A DNA stretch of 9,621 nucleotides from Bacteroidales bacterium (GTDB taxonomy: Bacteria > Bacteroidota > Bacteroidia > Bacteroidales > ML635J-15): assembly GCA_028697515.1 (NCBI GenBank), contig JAQVEY010000063.1:1-9621 (forward strand). The letters are read 5' to 3'. This document shows, one piece after another, positions 1-6,537 of this stretch (the stretch's first letter is position 1; every line of letters starts with the position of its first letter). A program made the translations under genes and the position numbers. The notes beneath the pieces are model-generated. The model ran no database searches. It saw nothing but the letters and a program-made list of their open reading frames with translations, and was not told the origin of the DNA.

Positions 1-1629
1 ACTGCTAATGCATTTGTGGGGCTTCCAGCAAGTGGAGAAGATGGTCTTGAAATTGCTCGAATGGTTTCAGATGGTACTCATGGTTTTATGGGAATTGGTG
101 ATTTCTTTACTGAAAATGATGAACCAACCGAAACGCTTGATGTTAAAGGTAACGCCCGAATCAGGCAAGTTCCACAGGGTGATTTTGATAGAGCTTTGGT
201 TATTGACGGAGATGGCGTATTGCACTGGAGAGATTTTGAAAGTGGCGGACCAGGTACTTCACTTGGCAATGATTGTGAATTAGATCTAGGAGACCCTGGT
301 TTTAATCCTTTACCAATAGATACAGATTGGGAAATACCACTCAATGATAACAATTTTGTTTTCTCAGGACAAGGTACTTTTGGCACTAATAGCGTGGGAA
401 TAGGTATTGATGGTTGTACACCAACAGCGAAACTTGATGTGTTGATGAATCCTGAAGAAATTAATTGTATCACAATTAAAGGGGTTAATGAAGGTTTTTT
501 AGCGGCTAATGGCGTTAGCATCGGAATTTACGGAGATGCTTCAAATAGTCATAGCAGTATTGGGGTTTGCGGAGTAGCTTCCAATAGTCATATAAGTACT
601 GGGGTATATGGCATAGCCACATCTTCCACATCTGATAAAAATAATGGAGGTTATTTTACTGCTGGTGATGCAATTAATAATTATGGAGGCTATTTTGAAA
701 CTTTTTCCTCAAATCCAAATACAATTAATAACTATGGCGTTTATGCTGTTTGTCCACATGAAGTTACTGGAGCACCAGGAAATTGGGCAGGTTATTTTGA
801 AGGTAATGTAAATGTTGAAGGAAGTATAACGGCTACAGATTACCTTTCCGATCAACAATTCAAACAAGATATTGTTGATTATAATGGAGCTTTAGTAAAA
901 ATCAGGGAATTAAGACCTGTAAATTTTTATTTTGATACTGTAAATTATTACTTGAATTTCCCTACTGTCATGCAATACGGTTTGATTGCACAAGAAGTTG
1001 AAACTGTTTTTCCTGAACTTGTAAGCGATGAAATTATTCCAGCAAAATTTGATAGTGTTGGTAATATTGTATCAGAAAGTATCCCATATAAAGGACTAAA
1101 TTATCAGCAACTTACCCCAATAATTTTGCAGGCAGTTAAAGAATTAGATGAAACAATCACAGTTTTTATGCAAACAATTGAAACCCCTCAATTCAAAGGC
1201 TCTATTGAGGATTTACAATATATTAATGACAGTCTAACACAAAGATTGAATTCTTTGGAAGCACGTCTCGAAAATATTGAGCAGATTTTATTTTATAATG
1301 GCGATATAACATTGAACAATATTAAGGAATCCACCTTTCAGCAAGAAGTAACTCTGGAAAACACAAAATCAATTGTCTTGAACCAAAATGTACCAAATCC
1401 ATTTAAAGAACATACCACAATCAGTTATCAGATACCCGAAACAGTAAAAGAAGCAAAAATCGTTTTTATTGACAATCTTGGCAATATCCTAAAACAAGTT
1501 GAAATACAAGAACGTGGCAATGGCGAATTGCTTGTTTATGCTTACGACCTGAGTGCCGGTAATTATACTTACTATCTTGTCGCAGACGGAATTACTATAG
1601 ATTCGAAAAAAATGGTACTGACAAAATAA
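1..1629 (+). CDS. Secreted repeat protein with S74 chaperone domain and T9SS tail (5' partial)
   Basis: The frame is open from base 1, so the true start and any signal peptide lie outside the window. About 540 residues are visible. The N-terminal part is rich in Gly and Asn and carries a 13-residue repeat (nt 520-621), then GGYF/GYFE motifs typical of tail-fibre-like trimeric proteins. A Peptidase_S74 domain (endosialidase-type intramolecular chaperone) starts near nt 841 with SDQQFKQDI. Its Ser (nt 847-849) and Lys (nt 862-864) are five residues apart, like the catalytic Ser/Lys pair of phage endosialidase chaperones, and GLIAQEVE follows. A probable coiled coil (nt about 1144-1300, SLEARLENIEQIL) is followed by a C-terminal Por/T9SS type A sorting domain (nt about 1378-1626, with NQNVPNPF near its start and a final KMVLTK). 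The product is probably exported across the outer membrane and released or surface-anchored. The ligand or function of the repeat part is unknown. Confidence 0.85.
   Translation, partial: TANAFVGLPASGEDGLEIARMVSDGTHGFMGIGDFFTENDEPTETLDVKGNARIRQVPQGDFDRALVIDGDGVLHWRDFESGGPGTSLGNDCELDLGDPGFNPLPIDTDWEIPLNDNNFVFSGQGTFGTNSVGIGIDGCTPTAKLDVLMNPEEINCITIKGVNEGFLAANGVSIGIYGDASNSHSSIGVCGVASNSHISTGVYGIATSSTSDKNNGGYFTAGDAINNYGGYFETFSSNPNTINNYGVYAVCPHEVTGAPGNWAGYFEGNVNVEGSITATDYLSDQQFKQDIVDYNGALVKIRELRPVNFYFDTVNYYLNFPTVMQYGLIAQEVETVFPELVSDEIIPAKFDSVGNIVSESIPYKGLNYQQLTPIILQAVKELDETITVFMQTIETPQFKGSIEDLQYINDSLTQRLNSLEARLENIEQILFYNGDITLNNIKESTFQQEVTLENTKSIVLNQNVPNPFKEHTTISYQIPETVKEAKIVFIDNLGNILKQVEIQERGNGELLVYAYDLSAGNYTYYLVADGITIDSKKMVLTK
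520..621 (+). repeat. 39-bp coding tandem repeat (13-residue units)
   Basis: Three consecutive units (520-558, 559-597 and a shorter 598-621) encode the pattern [IT]G[IV][YC]G.ASNSH.S. The third unit ends after GVYGIAT. Cys and Tyr alternate at the fourth position. Such short glycine-spaced units are common in beta-helical shafts of secreted or tail-fibre proteins ahead of S74 chaperone domains. That structural reading is inference. Confidence 0.7.
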
Positions 1630-1694
1630 TTAGTATATATCAAAGCAATAACTCAAATATATCTTTAAAAGACAATAAAGACAAAACTAATGAA

Positions 1695-1731
1695 TAAGCC
1701 CGGACTGCGAAATAATTCCAGTCTGGGCTTA
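1695..1731 (+). terminator. Hairpin terminator after the S74/T9SS gene
   Basis: TAAGCCCGGACTG (1695-1707) pairs with CAGTCTGGGCTTA (1719-1731). The stem is 13 bp with one G·U pair and an 11-nt loop. It lies 66 bp after the stop codon. The T-run after it is weak (CTCTAAAAATTTTC), so termination is inferred mainly from the stem and its position. Confidence 0.6.
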
Positions 1732-1890
1732 CTCTAAAAATTTTCTACAAATAAATACAAAAACATATTGCGGAAATTGTTTCAATTTTAGATTTTAAAA
1801 CACATGAAAAAATTTGAAATGATAAAACCACCAGTGCCTAACAGCGGCTTAGCACAATCCGCCACGGTGCCAAGTTGCGAAACGATTTTT

Positions 1891-2101
1891 GCCACAGATT
1901 CACAGATTAAATTTTCTATTCTCACATGTGTAACTGAAGTTTGAGAGTATTGAAATGCACTCCTAACAATTAATTACAAATGGAAATTTACACAGAAAAA
2001 GTAATTTTTATCTTTGATAAAAATCCTTCTGTGCCTAATCTGTTTTAATTATAATAGAGGCAATTAACTAAAAATATTAATGAAATCTGTGAATCTGTGG
2101 C
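1891..2101. repeat. Inverted-repeat-bounded segment (MITE-like or dispersed palindromic repeat)
   Basis: GCCACAGATTCACAGATT (1891-1908) has its exact reverse complement AATCTGTGAATCTGTGGC at 2084-2101. Between them lies a nested hairpin: CACAGAA (1991-1997) pairs with TTCTGTG (2027-2033), and inside that TTTTTATC (2005-2012) pairs with GATAAAAA (2016-2023) around a TTT loop. The 'TCTGTG' phrasing resembles dispersed non-coding repeats I recall from Bacteroidetes and other genomes. No transposase and no clear target duplication are visible, so mobility is inference. Confidence 0.6.
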
Positions 2102-2274
2102 TGATAGTATATGTTTATTTTTTATTAGAGCCACTTTTTTAAAAGCTATCTTTTTCTGTTAGTGGACAATGTATTTAGTTTTTTCTGAAGTATTTATGTA
2201 AAACAATTTTAAAATGATATTAGAAAACTAGTTCTTCATAACAAGTTTTTGATATTGAATGAATTAGCGAAAAA

Positions 2275-2306
2275 TTTCTTTATTATTGTTTTTAATTTTA
2301 AATTTG
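2275..2306 (+). promoter_or_regulatory. Bacteroidetes-type promoter of the pseudokinase gene
   Basis: TAAATTTG at 2299-2306 matches the -7 consensus TAnnTTTG. TTTC at 2275-2278 is a 3/4 match to the -33 TTTG, with a 20-nt spacer. Transcription would start near 2310-2313, leaving a leader of only about 7-10 nt before the ATG at 2320. This agrees with that start codon and with the lack of a Shine-Dalgarno sequence. Confidence 0.5.
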
Positions 2307-2319
2307 TACATCAATATAA

Positions 2320-3681
2320 ATGAAAATGGAAACAATAATCAGAGGATATGTATTACACGAAGAGTTATACGCAAATTCGTTATTTAAAGTATATGAGGCA
2401 GAACATTCAATACTTAAAGGACAAACTTTAAGACTAACTCTGCTAAATCCTGAATATATGCAGCAGCCGGAACTCAAAAGTGAATTCAGTTCTTTGTCTT
2501 TTAAATTGAGTTTTGCCGAACATCCCTATATTATTCGCAACACCGATATGCTCGAAGAAAACGGCAATTTTGCAATACTCTCCGAAAATATTCCGCTTAT
2601 ACCATTTATTAATTATTTAGAAAATCAGCCACTTGATCTTGAAACTATTAAAGCTCTGGTTGAAAAGATTTTTGAAGGATTGATTTATCTTAATGATAAA
2701 AAAATATTCCATTTGGCATTATCTACCGAAGACATTTATATAGACGAGATGTCAAATCCGCGTATTGCATATTATGGAATAGCAGAGATTTTATTAAAAA
2801 CGCATGACCCCGAATTTAAGAAAACTGTCTTTGAACAGATGAAAGTCAGTGTACCTGAATTCAACAACAATCTGTTTACGATAAACGACAGATCGGAGGT
2901 GTTTTCTTGTGGCAAGTTCCTGGAAGAATTAGTAAAATATGACATTTTTAAAAATTTAAGTCAAAATGTGGTAAATCTAATTGACAAAGCAACTTCAACC
3001 GACCCGTCTCAACGTTACAGAAATGTCAAAGAAATGCTTGATGATTTTAAAAACATTGATAATCAAAGTTTTTCGGCAGAAAATAAAAGTAGTTTTTCAA
3101 TTTCGCCGAACCTTGAGAATGAAAAGGATAATTATAAATACAATACAGAAGGCCTCAATAATGATAAAAAGACAATTCCAAAAGATACTCAGACAGAAAC
3201 TAAAAATGTTTTTGAAATTTTAGATGAAATAAAGCACCAAAAAAATGATCAGAGACCTGAACCGCCTAAGCAAACAGTACAACAGAATACTGTCACTCAA
3301 CAGAAACAATATACTCCACCACCTCCACCAAAATACAATCAATCTTCAGGACAATCATCCTCACAAATAAACTATCAATCAGGACAAAATAATTCAACAA
3401 GTCCAATTATAAATCAACAGCAGAAGGTGAATCCTCAATCTGTCTTAATTTTGGGCGTTTTTGCAGTGATAATGAGCTTTATTTTTTCTCTGTTTGGAAT
3501 TGTTTTAGCAATTATTGGTTTCACAAAGCTTTCTTCAAATAATAAGAAAATAAAAGATTTGAAGATAAGTTTAAAACAAGGTGAAAAACAAACTCAATCA
3601 ATAGGGACATTTTTATGTGTTATAGCGATAATTATAGCAATAGTAAAAATTATTTCTTATATAGTCAATATCTTCATCTAA
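2320..3681 (+). CDS. Membrane-anchored Hanks-type pseudokinase with a DUF4190-like C-terminal membrane domain
   Basis: The 453-residue product has a Ser/Thr-kinase-like domain at about 7-246. The order of kinase subdomains is recognisable, but each catalytic motif is altered. The glycine loop is ELYANSLFKVYEA. The VAIK-like stretch is LRLTLL (Lys replaced by Thr). The HRDLKPEN loop is HLALSTED (131-138) and the DFG-like stretch is AYYGIA (150-155). The C-lobe is better preserved: VPE (178-180), DRSEVFSCGKFLEEL (190-204) and TDPSQRYRNVKEMLDDF (227-243). A polar linker rich in Gln, Asn and Pro (about 248-372, with a run of five prolines) leads to two hydrophobic segments (about 374-401 and 427-453) separated by a basic stretch, as in DUF4190-like membrane proteins. 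The kinase-like part should face the cytoplasm. It is probably a binding or sensing protein rather than an enzyme. Its stop overlaps by 4 nt the stop of the convergent gene. An alternative start is the ATG two codons on. Confidence 0.75.
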   Translation: MKMETIIRGYVLHEELYANSLFKVYEAEHSILKGQTLRLTLLNPEYMQQPELKSEFSSLSFKLSFAEHPYIIRNTDMLEENGNFAILSENIPLIPFINYLENQPLDLETIKALVEKIFEGLIYLNDKKIFHLALSTEDIYIDEMSNPRIAYYGIAEILLKTHDPEFKKTVFEQMKVSVPEFNNNLFTINDRSEVFSCGKFLEELVKYDIFKNLSQNVVNLIDKATSTDPSQRYRNVKEMLDDFKNIDNQSFSAENKSSFSISPNLENEKDNYKYNTEGLNNDKKTIPKDTQTETKNVFEILDEIKHQKNDQRPEPPKQTVQQNTVTQQKQYTPPPPPKYNQSSGQSSSQINYQSGQNNSTSPIINQQQKVNPQSVLILGVFAVIMSFIFSLFGIVLAIIGFTKLSSNNKKIKDLKISLKQGEKQTQSIGTFLCVIAIIIAIVKIISYIVNIFI

Positions 3682-4835
3682 CCCGAATTTACTAGCTTTG
3701 TGCTTGAGAGTATCACATTTTGCAGAGGTTTGAAGTGCTTTCTTGATTGAGGGAATTTCGATGGATCTTCATTAAAAATATCATTTACAGATTTAATATA
3801 TTTCTTCAAGAATAAAGTAATTGCTGCTGAACTTATTGCTGGTTCCATGTACATACATACATTATTCCCAATAGTTTTTTCCTTATTTGCAATTGTTCTT
3901 TTAACTGCATTTTCAAGTCTGTTAAGAAATATATCTACGCGAACATGGTCATTTTCTATTATAGATTTTTTGCCGATTTTTAATTCATTTTTAATATTTG
4001 TGTCAGAATCGGTATATTCAAGGTATTCTTCTTCAATAGTAATTATTTGAGTATTCTGTGCTGAATTTAAATTGTATGCATAAATTGCTGCTTTTTCCAC
4101 TATACTCTGCAAACGTGGCAGATCAGAACTGAAATTTCTAAGAAAATTTATACACTCATCAGTAAATACAAAACTCTTATTATACTTTACCGAAAGTCCT
4201 GATATAAAATTCTGTGCAAGCATGACAGTATTTTTGTGATGCTCTTCTGTCAGTTGCTTTAATCTTTCTTTATAGATTTTTACCGAATCAATCGCATGCT
4301 TTGTCTTTACTGTAAACTCATTGAATGCTGTTAAATCGGATTGAGCAGTTTTTATAACTGAAACACATGATTTGTACAATAAATTTGCAATTATGGTTTT
4401 ATTTTCGGTATTCATAGAAATTCTGCCTGCTTCAATTCCAAAAATCCCCAAATCAGTTCTGAAACTAATATAAACAACATCATTTTCCTTATCATGAACA
4501 GAATTAAATCTCATGCTTAAAACAACATGATCGTCTTCATTGCTTATATCAAATTGAATTGTTTTCTTGCTTTCAGACAGCACAGATTTAAGTTTATCAG
4601 CCTGCAATTCCCAACTGTAAGGATTTTTTCTGGGTTTTCTGAGCTCAATAATTAAACTTAATTCATCATCATCAGTAATTTCTTTTATGCTTAATTCGGA
4701 ATTTTTGTAATCAGCACGCATTAAACGAGAACCTGAAATAGAAAAATAGACGTACATATCTGCTCCTGATGGGATAAGAGTAGAAAGATGTTTAATCAAA
4801 ACTATTCCAGGTTCTGATGTAAATGAAAATTCCAA
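3678..4835 (-). CDS. Unassigned regulator-like protein with GAF-like and sigma-54-activator-lid-like segments, TTG start
   Basis: The product has 385 residues and I do not recognise the family. The TTG at 4833-4835 is chosen as start because the frame is closed two codons upstream (TAG) and a consensus promoter lies just upstream; the first Met in frame is residue 27. Residues about 120-165 resemble the last strand and helix of a GAF domain, followed by a helical, possibly coiled-coil stretch (about 165-205). Residues 207-254 (AQNFISGLS...YNK...LPRLQSIVEKAAIYA) resemble the AAA+ lid of sigma-54 activators, where the usual text is close to WPGNVRELENVIERAVILA. No Walker A, Walker B or GAFTGA-type motif is present, and there is no room for an ATPase core. 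The last 90 residues are helical and basic; a Fis-like DNA-binding domain is possible but not shown. It is divergent from the FtsA-like gene and overlaps the pseudokinase gene tail to tail. Function is unknown; the domain readings are tentative. Confidence 0.7.
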   Translation of the reverse strand: MEFSFTSEPGIVLIKHLSTLIPSGADMYVYFSISGSRLMRADYKNSELSIKEITDDDELSLIIELRKPRKNPYSWELQADKLKSVLSESKKTIQFDISNEDDHVVLSMRFNSVHDKENDVVYISFRTDLGIFGIEAGRISMNTENKTIIANLLYKSCVSVIKTAQSDLTAFNEFTVKTKHAIDSVKIYKERLKQLTEEHHKNTVMLAQNFISGLSVKYNKSFVFTDECINFLRNFSSDLPRLQSIVEKAAIYAYNLNSAQNTQIITIEEEYLEYTDSDTNIKNELKIGKKSIIENDHVRVDIFLNRLENAVKRTIANKEKTIGNNVCMYMEPAISSAAITLFLKKYIKSVNDIFNEDPSKFPQSRKHFKPLQNVILSSTKLVNSG

Positions 4836-5042
4836 TTTCTATATTTTTTACCCTACAAATTTAAGTTAATTAAATTAATTAAGCAAATAAAAGTTAAGTT
4901 AATTTGCTATTTAATAAATCTTTTAAATTGAAAATTAAGCTTAACCTTCACGAAAACATTGTAATATAAGCGTTATTTGTAATAAAAACAATTTTATTTA
5001 CACAAAAGAATTTAAAAATATTAAGCACTAAATTAAATTACT
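4836..5042. other. 207-bp divergent intergenic region
   Basis: Very AT-rich DNA between two divergent genes. It carries the minus-strand promoter and palindrome at 4856-4887. On the plus strand I found no TAnnTTTG box; the nearest is a partial TATTTG near 4973-4978, about 65 nt upstream of the ATG at 5043. No RNA gene or terminator is visible. Confidence 0.5.
4856..4887 (-). promoter_or_regulatory. Consensus Bacteroidetes promoter with a palindrome in its spacer
   Basis: On the minus strand TTTG (4887-4884) is followed after 20 nt by TAAATTTG (4863-4856), a full match to the Bacteroidetes -33/-7 consensus. The start of transcription would fall near 4852-4849, about 14-17 nt before the TTG start codon at 4835. 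The 20-nt spacer holds a perfect 17-bp palindrome, TTAATTAAATTAATTAA (4866-4882), which could be an operator. The divergent gene at 5043 shows no comparably good promoter. Confidence 0.65.
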
Positions 5043-6221
5043 ATGGAAAAGGAAGTATTTATCTTAATCGAAACCGAAAAAATTACGGTAATTTCAGAGA
5101 AAATAAGTAAGTGTGTTAATTTTAATGAAAAAGGAATACGAAATCTAAGTCCCGAGGTTATGGCATTTATTGTACGCGAAACATTAGATGAGTTATCATT
5201 AAAGGACGATAAGGTAATTTTATTATTAGGTTCAGGATTTATCGTTTGCAGCGAAAAAATAACTGCAGATATAAAGAAACAAAATGTTCAGGAAAATACT
5301 GCAATTGAATTCTACAACAGAGTCTTATTACCTGCAAAGAGTACTGGCGATTTTATTTTCAGACAAAAACCCAGATATATATTTAACGGTAAAGTTTACA
5401 ATAAGGCTGATGCAATTCCTCTTTTGCAGAAATATTTTGTAAACAAACAAACTACTGAATATGACATTAACTTTCTTTCAAAGTTATTGTCAAGCTTTGA
5501 AGACAACGAAATAGGAGTGAAGGGTATTGTTTCATTGGTGAGCATGTATAAATCTTGTTTTAGGACACAAAGCAATAATAACAGGTCAATATTTTTGGCC
5601 TTTGATGAAGATAGCAGTATTGCAACAGTTATAGAAGATGGTATAATTACTAAAAATATAATTGTCAATTGTGGAATGAACAAAATTGTTGAAGATGTCA
5701 GCAATTCGTTTGATCTGTCTATGAAAATCAGTAAAAAATTGATTGATATGTATGGCTATGTCTTTTTGCCTAAAGAATATGTTAATTATGTAATAGACAT
5801 ACCGGTTTACGGAAAGCTGATGCAAAGTGTCGGATTGGCGGAGCTTTCGTATCGCATACGGGAGTCTTTTAAAGAGATAATAAATGGGCTTGTAAGTAGT
5901 CTGTCTTCCAAGATGAAAGATTATGATATAAACTCAGAATTTATAAGTACATATTCCTTCAATCTGAAAGGGGCAAATACTCTGCTTGATCTAGTTTTAA
6001 ACAGAGAAATATCTGTTTATTGCTGTTCTTCTTTAAATTACAATGATTTGTTAGATGGTTTTAATGTTCTTTGTGCAGAAGATAATGCAGAAAAAATTAA
6101 ACTTATTGCAGAAGAAGAAAAATTAGATGAAAATATTGAAAATCAGCCTGCTTTTATAGATAAATTGGCAAACATTTTCAACTCCAGAATAAAACCTTAT
6201 CTTGTTGACCCAGAAATTTAA
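5043..6221 (+). CDS. Divergent FtsA/actin-fold-like protein with altered phosphate-binding motif
   Basis: The 392-residue product follows the segment order of FtsA/PilM-type actin-fold proteins. VILLLGSGFIVCS (58-70) sits where FtsA has a strand of its 1C (SHS2) region. FLAFDEDSSIATVIEDGIITKNIIVNCGMNKIVEDVS (184-220) parallels the FtsA run with DIGGGTTD, 'DG.I', the glycine pair and 'IT.DIA'. ISKKLIDMYG (229-238) parallels 'AE.LK..YG', and ELSYRIRESFKEIINGL (267-283) the 'II..R..EI' helix. FNLKGANTLLDLVLN (306-320) parallels the 'LTGGGA.L.GL' loop. The phosphate-binding Gly/Thr residues are largely absent (FDEDSS instead of DIGGGT), so ATP binding is doubtful. Residues about 370-387 (FIDKLANIF...IKPYL) could form an amphipathic membrane-targeting helix like that of FtsA. 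Its last codons are duplicated at 6795-6822. It could be a divergent FtsA paralogue or an actin-like scaffold. The family call rests on pattern reading by eye. Confidence 0.6.
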   Translation: MEKEVFILIETEKITVISEKISKCVNFNEKGIRNLSPEVMAFIVRETLDELSLKDDKVILLLGSGFIVCSEKITADIKKQNVQENTAIEFYNRVLLPAKSTGDFIFRQKPRYIFNGKVYNKADAIPLLQKYFVNKQTTEYDINFLSKLLSSFEDNEIGVKGIVSLVSMYKSCFRTQSNNNRSIFLAFDEDSSIATVIEDGIITKNIIVNCGMNKIVEDVSNSFDLSMKISKKLIDMYGYVFLPKEYVNYVIDIPVYGKLMQSVGLAELSYRIRESFKEIINGLVSSLSSKMKDYDINSEFISTYSFNLKGANTLLDLVLNREISVYCCSSLNYNDLLDGFNVLCAEDNAEKIKLIAEEEKLDENIENQPAFIDKLANIFNSRIKPYLVDPEI

Positions 6222-6266
6222 TTTTCAACGACAACTAGAATAAACCCGCTACCGTGTACATTGTTT
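6194..6266. repeat. Left 73-bp direct repeat: FtsA-like 3' end plus response-regulator 3' end
   Basis: It matches 6795-6867 at 65 of 73 positions with an offset of exactly 601 bp. The last 39 positions (6228-6266 versus 6829-6867) are identical, and all eight mismatches fall in the first 34. The repeat spans the tail-to-tail junction: the end of the FtsA-like gene on + and the last codons of the response regulator on -. Confidence 0.9.
6218..6266 (-). pseudogene. Vestige of the response-regulator 3' end
   Basis: Read on the minus strand this encodes NVHGSGFILVVVEN and a TAA stop, against NVHGSGFILVVVES and TAA in the intact regulator (minus strand, ending at 6819). The rest of the gene is missing here because repeat-rich DNA begins at 6267. 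Its stop overlaps the TAA of the FtsA-like gene (6219-6221). It is a duplicated end, not a functional gene. Confidence 0.8.
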
Positions 6267-6282
6267 TTGTGAGTTACGCGAA

Positions 6283-6323
6283 ACTCCAGCGCGAGTTACT
6301 CTTCACTCCAGCGCGAGTTACTC
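6283..6323 (+). repeat. 19-bp direct repeat, period 22
   Basis: ACTCCAGCGCGAGTTACTC occurs at 6283-6301 and again, identical, at 6305-6323. The core CTCCAGCGCGAGTT is also the terminal motif found inverted at the other end of the insertion. Confidence 0.85.
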
Positions 6324-6340
6324 GCGTTGGAGTGAAGAGT
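6298..6340. terminator. 20-bp hairpin, probable terminator of the FtsA-like gene
   Basis: The arm 6298-6317 pairs with 6321-6340 around a TTA loop: 20 bp with a single G·T pair in the middle. The arm begins ACTCTTCACTCCA and ends CGCGAG. It lies 76 bp after the stop of the FtsA-like gene and is followed by TGTTTCTT, so it could end plus-strand transcription. It may equally be a REP-like palindrome with no terminator role. Confidence 0.55.
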
Positions 6341-6373
6341 TGTTTCTTAGTCCGTAGGATTAAAATGTTGGTA

Positions 6374-6427
6374 ACCCCGACCAAACGAAAGCCTTGCGGG
6401 TAGGGAAAAGGAAGTGCTGGTCGGGGT
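6374..6427. repeat. 10-bp perfect inverted repeat with a 34-nt loop
   Basis: ACCCCGACCA (6374-6383) pairs with TGGTCGGGGT (6418-6427). It is GC-rich compared with the neighbouring genes and probably part of a dispersed palindromic repeat. Confidence 0.65.
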
Positions 6428-6463
6428 GGTGCACAACGAATGATGAATGTGGTTTTGGCGTGC

Positions 6464-6503
6464 ATTTTTGCGGACTCCGAGCGTAGTCGAGGTGGGCAAA
6501 AAT
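6464..6503. repeat. Hairpin repeat closed by ATTTTTGC/GCAAAAAT
   Basis: ATTTTTGC (6464-6471) pairs exactly with GCAAAAAT (6496-6503). The enclosed 24 nt contain GAGCGTAGTCGAGG, a phrase I recall from scattered intergenic repeats in Bacteroidetes genomes; that recollection cannot be checked here. Confidence 0.55.
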
Positions 6504-6537
6504 CATGACAAAACCGGTAATAGCTAAAGCTGATTTT

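Larger units (their letters stand above)
1630..2319. other. 690-bp non-coding stretch between the T9SS-protein gene and the pseudokinase gene
   Basis: No convincing gene lies here. Contents from left to right: the terminator hairpin; a locally GC-richer segment (about 1830-1885) with a small bulged hairpin (1834-1841 with 1849-1855); a 211-bp segment bounded by perfect inverted repeats (1891-2101); and about 200 bp of plain AT-rich DNA ending in the promoter of the next gene. A 46-codon frame at 1804-1944 runs into the repeat and is not accepted as a gene. Confidence 0.6.

Noticed and set aside
78..521. Minus-strand open frame of 147 codons opposite the T9SS-protein gene
   Set aside because: It is the antisense shadow of a gene with clear domains and lacks any motif of its own.
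1834..1880. Possible integron attC site (GCCTAAC motif)
   Set aside because: A core-like RYYYAAC is present, but no matching GTTRRRY partner at a suitable distance and no integron integrase were found.
1804..1944. 46-codon frame starting MKKFEM
   Set aside because: It reads into the left inverted repeat, has no domain or signal peptide and no promoter with the expected spacing.
6274..6465. Minus-strand open frame of 63 codons in the insertion
   Set aside because: It runs through the palindromes, has no domain, and its sequence follows the repeat structure.
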